NCBI GenBank assembly: GCA_003667245.1
Contig: RCNN01000314.1
Location: forward strand, 1 to 33,496
DNA from: Heterostelium multicystogenum
Lineage: Eukaryota; Evosea; Eumycetozoa; Acytosteliales; Acytosteliaceae
DNA length: 33,496 bases
Direction of reading: 5' to 3'
Under the pieces are notes generated by a model. It searched no databases. It had not been told where the DNA came from and worked only from the letters and a program-made list of their open reading frames with translations. Both the position numbers and the translations under genes were made by a program. The stretch's first letter is position 1, and the number at the start of each line of letters is the position of its first letter. Below, piece by piece: positions 10,328 through 21,601 of the stretch.

Positions 10328-10388
10328 GCCTCCACGGAGGAAAACAAATGGAGTTTTAATTACAATAAATCAAAAAAAAAAACACGTG
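10328..10388. promoter_or_regulatory. GC-rich dyad and CACGTG E-box upstream of the second B-box gene
   Basis: CCTCC-AC-GGAGG (10328-10339) is an inverted repeat, and CACGTG (10383-10388) is a perfect E-box/G-box palindrome. Both lie 70-130 bp before the ATG at 10257, in DNA that is otherwise very AT-rich. GC-rich palindromes in such promoters are often transcription-factor sites. The link to this gene is inference; they could instead be in the 3' flank of DRAP1. Confidence 0.35.
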
Positions 10389-10495
10389 ATGGGCTAGATA
10401 TTTTTGGAATTCATCCGATGCTTTTAATTTGGTTTGATTTGATTGTTTAGTGTAATTTCGTTGTGTTTTATTTATTTATTAAGTTTATTTTGATT

Positions 10496-11975
10496 TTAGT
10501 CATAGTTATCCTCTTCGACTGATGGTTTTTTATTGGTACCATTACTACTACTATTTAATAAATGGTTGATACTTGATTTACTGCTATTTAAAGATTGTCC
10601 TAGTCCATGAAGAGGAATTGTTGGCAATGTGCTATTGGGCGGTGAAATGGTGTTGAGGAGTGGGATTGAAGTTTGAAGCGCTGGAATTGATGGTATCGAG
10701 GGTATAGATGGAATTGATGGTATTGAGGGTATGGAAGGAATCGATGAAGGGGTATTGCCTGAAAATGATGGCATAGGTTGTGATACCAAAGTTGGCTGTG
10801 AATTATCTATTGGGTTCAAATGTAGCAGCATACGGTTTGCAGAGCTGTCTGTTGTCTCTCTCTTCATAAAGTCATTGCTGTTGGCAGCATTATTAAAACT
10901 ACTGTTGATCGGTGGTGATAAGGTGTTGGGATAGGTTGGGTGTGACAGAGGTACACCACTATTATAAAAAGGCTGTTGTACGAATGGAGGTGATGATGTA
11001 TTTGGTATTGAAGGCTGGGCGATATAGAGTCCTGTTGGTGCTAAGCCTGTGCTGCTGTTGAGTGGAAGTGAAATTGGCTGTAGCATGCCAGCTGGTTGCT
11101 GGATTCCATTTCCAACGCTTGAACTAATTGGTATGGAGCCACCCGATGAATCCAAGAATGGGCTGCTTGCAGGTGAATCTTTATTTGCTGCTCTTTTCTT
11201 TTTTGGTGCTACTGTTGGTGATGGTGGTGTAGTTGTCGTTGTCGTTGTAGTGGTAGTGGTGGATGCATTTGCTGCGTTGGAACCACCTCTTCCTCTACCT
11301 CTACCTCTTCCACCACCTCTTGATCCACGACCACCTCTCGATCCTCTCCCTCTGCCTCTGCCTCTTGAGCTTTGAGTTGGTTCGTCATCGTCATCATCGT
11401 CGTCATCATCTTCCTCACTGTCACTTTCGCTTTCCTCCTCATCGTCTTCATCGTCTATATTCATTTCATCTTCGTCCTCCTTCTTTCCTCTCTTATCTGA
11501 TTTCTCATCGTTCAACTGTATTTTCTCGACAATATCCAACAAAAAGTCAAACGTTGATTCCTGTTGTATGCATGCTTTCCTATTGAAATTCCGTCAGTCA
11601 AGACGATAAGAATTAGTCCTCAGTGTGCGCACACGGACTTCATGTCCTATACTCTACTATATTATCAATACTTACAAATGAGAGACCTGCATAGTTTTGC
11701 CATTCTTACTCTGAGTGATTTGACAAGTCTTTTGAACAAGATCGCACATAAAGAGCTCTAAACATTGTGCTAAAAACAGATGTTGTAATTGTGTCGTATC
11801 AAAGTCAGTAATGCTATTCTATATTATACTATTTTTCAATGATCATATCATAAACTTTCAATAACATACAAATTAGAATTGGAGTTGCTAATGCTATCTT
11901 TCCGATCTCTTCATCTTTTTGCATAATTTTCTTAATACGTTCTCTTGGGAACTTAGTCTTATATTTCTTTTTCAT
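10496..11975 (-). CDS. drap1: DR1-associated protein 1 (NC2-alpha), histone-fold transcription repressor
   Basis: Negative cofactor 2 alpha pairs with DR1/NC2-beta through a histone fold and clamps TBP on promoter DNA, blocking TFIIA/TFIIB entry. Three exons (11975-11870, 11769-11676, 11579-10496) encode 427 residues with no frame break. Residues 1-85 hold the fold: KYKTKFPRERIKKIMQKDEE, then IGKIALATPILISQCLELF, QITQSKNGKTMQVSHL and STFDFLLDIVEK, matching the animal DRAP1 order. The rest is low complexity: an acidic block (about 100-132), RG/GGR repeats (about 137-170), a Thr run (about 176-186), a Lys-rich PKKKR motif, and a Pro-Ser-Ile repeat (about 345-365). The tail is much longer than usual for this family. 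Introns are 100 and 96 nt. The first exon begins at a good Kozak-poor ATG in an A-rich context. Confidence 0.93.
10683..10747 (-). repeat. 9-bp tandem repeat coding for Ile-Pro-Ser units in DRAP1
   Basis: About seven copies of a 9-bp unit encode repeated Ile-Pro-Ser in the DRAP1 tail. Copies differ at synonymous positions, which means the repeat is not a very recent expansion. Confidence 0.8.
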
Positions 11976-12757
11976 TTTCTTTCGTTATTTATATTATATA
12001 TAGATATATGTTTTGGATGGATGATGTTGGTTGACAAGTCGACTTGAATGACTCTACTTTTCTCTTCTTCTTCTTCTTCTATCTCTTCTCTGGCTTACTC
12101 ACAATAACAACAACAATGAATGAATGAATGATTGTCAATAGATGATCTAATAGTGTAGAGTGTTGTTGGATCGATAAATAAATGAACTCACGCATAAAAT
12201 TTTTGTTTTTTATAATTTGAACTTTATTTTGGTTTAAATTTAAATTAGGTGGTTTGTTTTTGCTTGTTGATATTGCCCCACTACTACTTCTACCACTACA
12301 AATAACTTCTAACGGATAAAACTTGTTTCACTCACCCATCTATGTCTTTCTTGACAAAAAAATACATAGGAAACTTAATCATATTGAATATATACCATGT
12401 GTACCGATGTCAAATGATCATTATTATTATTATAAACTGATTTAGGATGGATTTGATTGTTTAGGTAATTATCATATCCATTTGGCGAGATGTGATTTGA
12501 TAGTTTCATCCTGCCTTTGTTTGATTTGCTTATATTATTTGATTCAAAGGTAAAGAATTACCAAAGAAGATTCTCATAATCATTATCTACTCCATGTATT
12601 GAATCCCGGGAAAGGAAATATCATCTTTGAATAGACAGACACCGACATCCAAAGACAGAATCAAGGATATGGACAAAGACACCATCATTAAATTATAATC
12701 CTAGTTTAATAATATTATTTGATTTAGGTGGGTCAATAGATTAATCCTTGTTTTAAC

Positions 12758-12783
12758 TGAATGAATGAATGAATGAATGATAA
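12758..12783. repeat. TGAA tetranucleotide microsatellite
   Basis: About six tandem copies of TGAA are seen in non-coding DNA. A shorter run of the same unit occurs near 12117-12131. Confidence 0.85.
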
Positions 12784-13292
12784 CGATAGATTAAATAAAA
12801 TTGTACTATGTAAATCAGAATAAAATAGATTTGCCTTTGAATTGTCTTCATTGTAACCGGTATGTTATGAACATGTGAGATATGGTGTATTAGGTGTCGA
12901 CTACAGTAGAGTTTCTGGCTTGGTGATTTGAGTTTCCATTATGCAGTTGTCCAAAGCTAATAGCATATATGAGACCTGCACTGAACCGATCAGGTATGCA
13001 CAGGTGCCACCACGATCATTCTTATGCAAGCATAGATACACTATTCATTTGTCCAATGTCACAACTTAATCCTCAATGATTAGCGGCGCTGCTACAAGTA
13101 CGACGAATTATACATGCAACACATCAATGTTGACATAACCACCAAATTGCAAATTAGATTACTATTTTTCTAATCATCATTATTAACATATAGTATCCTA
13201 TCATTACCATTTCCTCATCAGAATTGATGTTTGTTGTTTGCAATTGAATTGATATTACTTACATATTTATATATATATATATATACACATTA

Positions 13293-13355
13293 GCTGTTTG
13301 CAGCAATAATGATTTGGCTTTTTGATCAGTAAGCATCATTATTGCTGCAAAGAGC
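13293..13355. other. Strong intergenic hairpin (17-bp perfect stem, 21-nt loop)
   Basis: TTTGCAGCAATAATGAT at 13297-13313 is exactly complementary to 13335-13351. A G-G mismatch and three more pairs (13293-13295 with 13353-13355) extend it to about 20 bp. The loop is 21 nt. An alternative pairing also exists between TTTGGCT in the loop (13313-13319) and AGCCAAA (13353-13359). The size suits a small-RNA precursor, a miniature inverted-repeat element or a structured ncRNA; I cannot tell which. Confidence 0.6.
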
Positions 13356-13994
13356 CAAAAAGTTTCACAAATTCATCAGTCATTTTTCTAATCAGATAAC
13401 ATCGTGCCATAAGTATCACAAAGGATACGGAAAAAGTAGTACTCTATACCATTTCGTCGATGTCTTATAATGTCCTAGATCTTGCATCTGATCTAATTTT
13501 GTGCACGATATTTGGAGATTGGGTAGATTTTATGATCAATCTCTATTTTTCACTTTAAATATCAACAAATATAACTTATCTTTATATTATTAAATAAATA
13601 TAATATATATATGTTTGTATAAAAGTAGTATCTATGCATTAGTGAAGGTGTTAGTAAGGGGAGGGGTAGTGGAGTAATAAGAACTGTGTTGTGTTGTGTT
13701 TTGTTGCTATTGATTAAACACAAATGCAATTTTAAAAATTTGAGAGTGATACCTGTTTTTAGAAATCAACTCTATTTGTATGCTAAAAGGTAATGAATAT
13801 GCTCCAAGCATAAAGATGATATTTATTTGTTTTTTAATACAAATAAATAAATAAATAATATTTGATATAATATAAAATTGTTAAAATATATATTGGTATA
13901 AATTACATGGAAATAGAAGATGAATGTTAATTGATGAAATTGTGCATTGGCATGCATTTCCATATGTATAGTGTTATGACTGGTTGTTATTGTT

Positions 13995-14016
13995 GATTGA
14001 TTGATTGATTGATTGA
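13995..14016. repeat. GATT tetranucleotide microsatellite
   Basis: About five tandem copies of GATT lie in non-coding DNA. No function is apparent. Confidence 0.85.
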
Positions 14017-14510
14017 ATTTTTGATTATTGATTGTTTATTATTTTGGATTAATATAGATTATATTATTATTATTTATTGGATATTTAAAGGACTACGCTT
14101 TATCTATCATATTACTTACCGACATTCTTTTACAGTAATCAGGTTTGTAGTAAGAGTATCACAACTATTTATATATCTATATACCAATCCATTCTAAACA
14201 CTGTTACCTGCTGACTGTTTGTTGAAAATTGACTACTTGCAGCTGAATGAATGTTGCCTTGACAAACCATACAGCCACCAACAATAGGTAAATCTACCCT
14301 TTGTTTAGGAAATGATTAGACAAAATATACTTATAAATATTGATTAAGGATATATATATGTATATGATAATAATTATTATTATAATAAAATTATTTCTTT
14401 GATGTCTATTAGTATCAATTCATATTACACGTACATAGATATATATATATATACCCCACGATATCATGATATAAATATCTTTATAACGATACATCATACT
14501 ATGCTACTTA

Positions 14511-14550
14511 CTGTTGTTGTTGTTTGTTTTGTTGTTGTTGTTGTTGTTGA
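14511..14550. repeat. TTG trinucleotide repeat tract
   Basis: This is a nearly continuous run of TTG units interrupted once by TTTGTTTT. It lies in intergenic DNA. Confidence 0.8.
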
Positions 14551-14996
14551 TATTAAGATGATTTGTTAATATTTTTATTATTATTATGGATATGATGAAA
14601 ATGTCCCAACAACACATGTACATGTTACATGCACACCAAACAAATCTAGGGCATTTGGGACATCAATGAACAACAACAACACCAACCAAATCAAACCAAA
14701 CCAACCTTAAACAACCTTTTTAAAATTAACAATAAAAATAATCACTAAAAAAGTACAACTATCAACATCATATCATGTAAATATACTAATTTATAATAAT
14801 AATAATCATAATAATAATAATAATAACCAAACATATAAATACAAACAAATAATAATATCCATCAAACATTCATTTATTATAATATGTTATAATAAAAGTA
14901 GATTTTTAAAATTTTATTATAATATCTGTGTCATTCTTCCTTCCTTTTAAAAGTTATAATATATTTAAATGTTTTGCAATTTCGATTATATTGACG

Positions 14997-15062
14997 CAAC
15001 TACAACTATTACAATTGCAATTGCTTTTACAACTACAATTACAACTACAACTACAACTATTT
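14997..15062. repeat. CAACTA/CAATTA-type hexanucleotide repeat tract
   Basis: Degenerate copies of ACAACT and ACAATT run for about 65 bp. The forward frame reads as Leu-Gln repeats, but the lack of any other coding signal argues that it is a microsatellite about 230 bp upstream of the secreted SPRY-like gene. Confidence 0.65.
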
Positions 15063-15285
15063 CTCCTTCTACTTCTACCTCTACTATTCCATCCCAAACA
15101 TTCCTCAATTATTTAAATCTATAACATTTATTTTATAATTATCCTAATATTAATATTCACTCTTACTTCTTAGTCTTTTTTGTTTAATTTGACAACTTGG
15201 TCGACCAACCTCGAAATCTTAATCTTAATCATCTTAGTTTAGCCGGATACCAGCAACTTAAATTTCAAATCAACAGGAAATAACA

Positions 15286-16124
15286 ATGAGAATTTTTACA
15301 TTTAAAATTCATTTTACATTTTATATTTTACTCTTTATTATCTATTTATTTTCAACAACATTCACTGTTACAATGGCTCACAATGGTAAGTAGATTAGTT
15401 ATTCATATGACTTTGATGTTGAGAATGAGCAGCGAACTATACTATCCTTGAGCTCAACTCAGCAAGTAGACTATCTATCATAGCATTTACTAACTTAGCA
15501 TGTTGTTGTTTAGCACATTTAGCTTGGGATACTGCTCATGTCATCGATAGAACTAGATTTGCTCATTCCGGTAAATCACCTGTACAGTTTTCTGATGATA
15601 ATACAGTTGTCACTAGACATGAGAGATCAAATGGTGATGACTTTCCACCAATTAGAGTTCTTGCAACCCATGCCATTGAAGATTCAATCAGCTGGTCTGT
15701 GAAGATCATTGCCAACCATGGCTTCTGCGAAGTTGGTGTTTATAGTCCAACTGAAAAGGTAGCTTATTTCTTGAAACCATCTAAAAATGAGATTCAATCT
15801 GACTTACCAGGTAAGAATATATGATAAAGAAAAAGAATTCTGTTGATCGCTGACTTAATAATTTATTGAATATCATTAGGTGAAAGATTTGAAACAAAAC
15901 CATTTGGAGCTGAGGCAATACAGGAAGGTGATATAGTTACAGTCAAAGCTAGAGTCTACAGTAGCGAAGCTGATGCCAACACCAGATTGATGGAAATCGA
16001 TATATTTAGAAATGACAACGTACATGTTGGAACTGCATTCACAGCTGTTCCAATCAAAAGTAAATTCTATCCAATGGTTGGAATCAACGATGAAGGTGAT
16101 TCCATTGCCATTGTCAGAGTCTAA
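15286..16124 (+). CDS. Secreted protein with a possible SPRY-like fold
   Basis: Three exons (15286-15385, 15514-15810, 15880-16124) give 213 residues in frame. An N-terminal hydrophobic segment of about 20 residues (YILLFIIYLFSTTFTVTM) reads as a signal peptide or anchor. The remaining part, about 175 residues, contains WDTAHVIDRTRFAHSG, SWSVKIIANHGFCEVGVYSP and FYPMVGINDEGDSIAIV. The order of a W-x-V-K-I strand, an E-V-G-V strand and an F-Y-P-x-V strand near the end recalls SPRY/B30.2 domains, which bind ligands. This is a weak call based on pattern alone. Only one Cys is seen in the mature part. Introns are 128 and 69 nt with GTAAGT/GTAAGA donors. The upstream non-coding region is 3.3 kb. 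Confidence 0.7.
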
Positions 16125-16355
16125 GCCTAATCAATCAGTACTTATATATATAAATAACAAAAACTGTCGATATATTTTTCACCTACCTCCATCCAATAAC
16201 CTTAAACCAACTTTACCAAAACGATTTAATCTCAATCAATACACATGTATAGATATTATATAATTTAGCCTCTAACATTATATGAAACTTTGTTTAAAAA
16301 AAAATAATTTATTTGATAGTTGATGAAAAATAAGTGGAACATTGAAGAGTTTTGC

Positions 16356-19300
16356 TTAGTCGAATCCTTTGAACAATCTCTTCAAATCATCTAAACTTAA
16401 ATTATATTTTCTTACTTTCTTTGTTGGGTCATAAATATCGTCAAAGATAGCTTGTGTGATGCTCTCTTTCGATAGCTGTAGTTCTATAATTCTTTCCTCA
16501 ATCGATCTCTGAGTATTGTGGCAAGAAGTAATATATTAGTAATTTGAAAATACTTAATCATTCTATATATATGAAGACATACAGTTATAATGAATTTCTT
16601 TACAATAACTGGTCGAGTTTGACCAATTCTGTGTAAACGATCGATTGCTTGGTTTTCAGCTGCAACATTCCACCAAGGATCAATCAAGAAAACCTTGCTT
16701 GCACGAGTAAGATTTAATCCTACACCACCTGCTTTCAGTGAAATCAACATGACTTTTGGACCACCATCTTGTTGGAACTTTTCGATAGCAGCTTGCTTTG
16801 CTTTTGAAGACATTTTACCATCGAATCTTTCATATTCTTTTCCAAGCGTCCAATTACTTTCACTGAACATCTCCTCGACTTTATCCAGCATACCGGTCCA
16901 CTGAGAGAAAACTACAACTTTAACTCCTTTTCCTGAAAAATGATTTTGATTTGTTAGTTTCAGATGTATTATTTCATACCTATCGTAGATACCTTTTGCA
17001 GAATATTATTTAATTCATCACGTAACATGAGGAGCTTTGTTGAAGGAACGAAAAATTCCTTTTCCATTTCTGCTCTTATATTATTTTGCTTTCCATTGGC
17101 TTCGTTCTCTGCCTTTAGTTTCTGTATCTCTATCAAGTCATCATTGTTTAACTGAATTTGGCCATTGGAGTCACAATCTGGGCATTTTGGATGAATATTG
17201 CCAAGTGCTTTAAAATAATAAGTTAATTTAATAAGTACCAACAAAATATTTGAGATTAACATACCTTCTTCTTGTGCAATATAATTAGTTACACAATCAT
17301 AGCAATAGAAATGTCCACATGTTGTATTTCTAATTGAATAAATTGGGATATCCGAACAGATAAAACACATTTCATTTTCATCAACTATCAAATAATAATG
17401 GATTTAGTCCCTGAATAGTATTATTGGACAGTCAATTTCTATTTAACTTACGATTATCTTTATGTTTCAACAATAATGAACGATGATCACAGCACTGTCT
17501 TAGTCTTAAAAGCTGAGCAAGAACACTTTAATGGATAATGATGTCAGTTGATTAAAGCCAAGCTGATGAAATGGACTGTACTACACTTACCAACCAAAGT
17601 TTTTAAGTACACTATGCAAACCTTGTCTCAATAGCTTTGTAAAGATCTCTGTTGCTTCTCTGAAAATAATTTCATAGTATTCAGCTTCTTCCTCCGAGAA
17701 ACCGAGCCTGACTATCTCAATTGTTTTTGGAGGAAGATCCATTTGAACATTTTCTTTGGTACGACGAAGCAAAATGGGCTTAAGGGTCGATCTCAGTAAT
17801 GGGATATCCTTATTCCTCTCAATGTATTTACGCCAAGCTTGAATATCTGTTGCAATTGGATGCACCTGGAGATAATTGAGATGAGGGAACATCTCTTCTA
17901 GATAATTCTGAACAGGTGTTCCAGAAAGGCACCAACGATTGACAGCTCTCAACGTTTGAGTTGCTTTGAAAATAAGAGTCTTCGTCTTGCACACCTGAGC
18001 TTCATCAATGATAACTCTCCACCAGTAAACTTGGTTCAAAGGTGCATTTAATCGAGATCCTTTTTCGTATGCCTTATACTCCAAACCAAAAATCTTAAAG
18101 TGCATAGTTGATTAGCCAACTAATTTACCTATCCATCTAAATATACTACTTACACTGTGGGTTGTAATGACAACATCATAATTTTCGAAATCCAATACTC
18201 CTCTCTTTCTTGCAGCATCATGATATAGGTAGATTTTGATTCCGGCATCACGCTTCACAAATTTCTTAATTTCTTTTTTCCAATTCAGGACAAGTGTGGC
18301 AGGGCAAATAACAAGTGTGGTCTTGGGTAATATTCTAATATTGGTCTGTTTCTTAATTTTGCTTGCTATTTCAACATGTTGGGGATGTGGACTGAGTATT
18401 GGGTGGTTGCCCACAATCAGTGAGATACTCATGAGCGTCTTTCCAAGACCCATGTCGTCACAGAGCAAACCTCCAGAAATACTGTTCTCAGTCATTGGAG
18501 CGAATAAACTGATTTTGTCGCAGTACTGGTTGTAATAGAATGGTGAACCATCGTAGAATTTATAACGCTTCCAATAGTTGAGTAGTGAGGAATTGAAAGA
18601 AACTTCTGGATTTCTTTCACGATGAGTCATCCACCACAGTCCTTCCTTTTGGTGAGGATGCAGATTTGCCATAATAAATGGATGTGGGTTGGCACTAAGT
18701 AGATTGTCACGGACAAAGTCCAAGTCTTTGAGCACCTCTGGTTCTTTGAGTGCAAGAGGATTGTAATTAAGTTGATTGGCAGTGAAACCACATGCTGCAA
18801 AAAATTCAAATAATACATTGACTCTACCAAGTTCAGCAAAATCGTCATCGTTTGTTGGAACTGTTTTATCTTTAAGGGGATTGATTTGACTTTTGTAGGT
18901 AAGATAAGCCTCGACCTCCGCTGTTGCTGTGACCCTATTTGACTGGTATCCAGTCAGCTTTAACTTTCCTATCATACGCAAATATCCAATTCTCATCAGT
19001 GGATAAACGACCTGCTTCAGCTCTTTGCCATCAGGAAGCTGACTCATCATCAAATACCCAAGAAACTAAATAAACAACAAATAAGTAAGTTAAAATGTCA
19101 TTCTCATTGACAGTACATTAGGCAAATATAACCTACAGAACCATCGGTACGTGAACAAATCAAAATTGAATTTGGTGGATGATTATCGTAAAGTCCTGAC
19201 TTTGTGAAATAGACTGCTTGATCATTGAGAACATTGTTGTGAGCCAAATTAACAGATTGATTTGTAAACAAAACCAAGAGCTTGTGCCAATTTTGGACTC

Positions 19301-21014
19301 CAATGGCACCTTCGTGTACCAATCCATTCTTTTTATAGAGCTGTGGGTTGTTGAACCAAGATCTCTCCTCTTTAATGTCGATCTCGGGATCTTCAGGCTG
19401 AGATGCAGTTGAACTATCTTGAGAGCTGTTGAGGGAGTTGCTTGATGAAAGGGATAAAGCTGAAGGGTCTTTCTTTACTTTTGTTGGAGTGGACTTGAGT
19501 TGATCCATGTATTCTTTGCACAAATTTTGAGCAACTGAAAGATCACCACTTGATTTCGAACATATTGATCTAAATTTCCATTTAGGTAAATCTGGAAACT
19601 CTTTTCTGATCGCTTCTTCCCATTCTTCATTTGGCATACTTGATTGAGTTGGCGTATCTAAATCGAAAGAGGTAACACTATCTTGGCTTGGCTCCTTTAC
19701 AGGAGAAGTTGATGTCGCCGGTTGTTCTTTTTTGACACGAGCCTGTCTAGCTTCCTCACTTTTCTCTGCGATCCTCCTCAATATTGCTTCTCTTCTTTCA
19801 ACATCATCTTCAATATTGAGATAAGAATAATCTTCCTTTGGCACAGGTTCTTGTTTGGGTGTAAACACTTGTTTGAGGGCTGGCTCTTGTTTGATTTTCT
19901 GTGTTGTTTGTCGCTCAAGCTTCAGGTCTGGCAATGGTTCTTGTTTGATTTTCTTTGGTTTCTTTGGTGAGGTGGTTGTCGTTGTTGTTGTTGTTGTATA
20001 TTCATCTTCGTCCTTAATTTCAAGCGATCGTTTGCCAAGGTGATGACCAGCTGACTTTCCTGATGTATCTAAATCTTCATTCACTTCTATTTTACACTTT
20101 AAACAAACATAGCTCTCAATTGACTTTGCATCTTCATCCGATATGCCAACGCAAGCGCCATGAAACCATTCATCACAGTGATCACAGCATATCATAAAAT
20201 CGTCTTCTTTTTTCCGGCATATGCAATAGACTGTCTCTGCTTCCTCATCGCTGTCGAGATCAATCGCATCAACATCTCCATCATCAATTACATCTTTATC
20301 ATTATTAACATTCTTCATCTCGTTCTTTTCTTTTTTAACCTCCTTCATCTCTTCCTTTTCTTTTTTAACATTCACATTATCGACCTCATCCAAATCTAAA
20401 TCCACAACTACAACGCCATCGTGATTGACATTAATTTTAGTTCCAATGCTATTTTCAGTAGGCATAGAAGTATCACCACTGGACGGTAATGAGGCAGAGT
20501 CTTCAATATCCTTAGCGTTGTCAGTATGCTCAACCTTAATTGATTGTTTTTTGTTGTTGCTGGTGGCCTTGCTTTTACTATGACTGTTGCCGTTGATATT
20601 CTTCGAATCATTGACGACCTTCTCTGCAGTGACAACTACTTCATCTTCACTAATATCGAGCTTAGTCGGTACTGTTGTTGTATTGAGAGGTTCGTCAGCT
20701 GTAGGATCAGGCGAATCAATAAGTATAACTGGAGGTGTAGACGACACCCTAGAGGATAGAGGCTTTCTACCAGGAAGCTTAACACTGGGTAGTGGCTCGT
20801 CTACATCAGTATTTGCACTTGTAGTCGTAGTAGAAGTAGTAGTGGTAGTAGTAGCTGCAGCTACTGTTGTGGTCGAAGTAGAGGTTGCGGCAGACGCAGT
20901 ATCACCTGATGGTGCATCTAAATCTATATCTATATCTATTGCTTCGACTTTCTCTTTTTTAATGTTCCTCTTCGGTGTAGGTGTAGTGGTAGTCTTTCTG
21001 CTAGCTGGTTTCAT
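16356..21014 (-). CDS. PHD finger / SNF2 helicase / RING protein (Rad5-HLTF-like class)
   Basis: Eight exons (21014-19137, 19065-18154, 18093-17591, 17525-17452, 17384-17265, 17207-16980, 16932-16583, 16508-16356) join in frame to 1405 residues with no frame break. Residues 1-255 are Thr/Ser- and acid-rich. A PHD finger (YCICRKKEDDFMICCDHCDE, then WFHGACVG and CLKC) is at about 262-310. A CUE/UBA-like helix set is near 462-505. A HIRAN-like region is near 590-680. SNF2 motifs follow: DDMGLGKT (about 830), DEAQ (about 959) and LSGTPVQN. A C3HC4 RING (CFIC, CGHFYCYDC, CPDC, about 1129-1175) sits between lobes. Lobe 2 has VVVFSQW, GGVGLNLT and DRLHRIGQTRP. This layout fits an ATP-driven DNA translocase and ubiquitin ligase reading histone marks, as in Rad5/HLTF/Uls1 relatives. 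The helicase box II is DEAQ rather than DEAH/DEGH. Confidence 0.93.
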
Positions 21015-21496
21015 TGCGTGCTTGTTGTAGACAATGAAAGAAAAACTAGTAACTAGTAACGAATACTATTATACAATAGATTGTTTAGATTTAGCACTAA
21101 TAATATATTATTAGGGTCACCTATTTCTGAGAAATATGGAGTTGTGGGTGTGTGTTAGATCATTTTATTTTATTTTATTTATTTTTTTAATTTCAATTTA
21201 ATAATAACAGTAAATTTTAAAAAAATTGCGAAAAACAGCAACAAACTTAATTAATAACAAAAAAAAAAAGGGAGTTCTTGTTCCTATGGAGTTGCTCACT
21301 CCTCCACCTGGTACCCTCCACTTTTTAAATTTGAAATTTTCCATTGATCTATTTGGGGATAAGGGCAGGGAGGGAGATGGATAGATATTTGTTTTTGTTC
21401 AAGTTCTACTAGTACTACTAGTACCAATGAATTGGTCCATCTCATTACCACACCACAACAAAACACACACACACTCACACCACTCAATATTAAATA

Positions 21497-21504
21497 ACCC
21501 ACAA
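21497..21504 (+). promoter_or_regulatory. DUSE-like motif upstream of the 21.6 kb inverted repeat
   Basis: ACCCACAA matches the dictyostelid upstream element reported for small ncRNA genes, (A/T)CCCA(C/T)AA. It stands about 98 bp before the inverted repeat, whereas the usual distance to the RNA 5' end is about 60 bp. A match of eight bases with two free positions can occur by chance. Confidence 0.25.
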
Positions 21505-21601
21505 AGTCCCCAATAAGCAACAACTGTAATGCTATCCAACATTTGAATCCAGGCACTGATAAGGTAAAGTTTAAAGTAATCTATCTTCATTGTTTTGTTG
21601 A

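Larger units (their letters stand above)
11976..15285. other. 3.3 kb non-coding stretch between DRAP1 and the SPRY-like gene
   Basis: No coding exon is supported here. It contains a CT-rich tract just upstream of DRAP1 (about 12057-12090), several microsatellites (TGAA near 12758-12782, GATT near 13995-14016, TTG near 14513-14549, TAA near 14790-14825, CAACTA-type near 14997-15060), a strong 17-bp hairpin (13297-13351) and a 9-bp stem element (14601-14663). The part at 12840-13140 is visibly less AT-rich than the rest but has stops in all frames. It carries the promoters of two divergent genes. Confidence 0.55.

Noticed and set aside
10731..11586. Several plus-strand open frames opposite DRAP1
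   Set aside because: They are the complement of DRAP1 low-complexity coding repeats.
14928..15116. Leu-Gln repeat open frame
   Set aside because: It is a translation of the CAACTA-type microsatellite.
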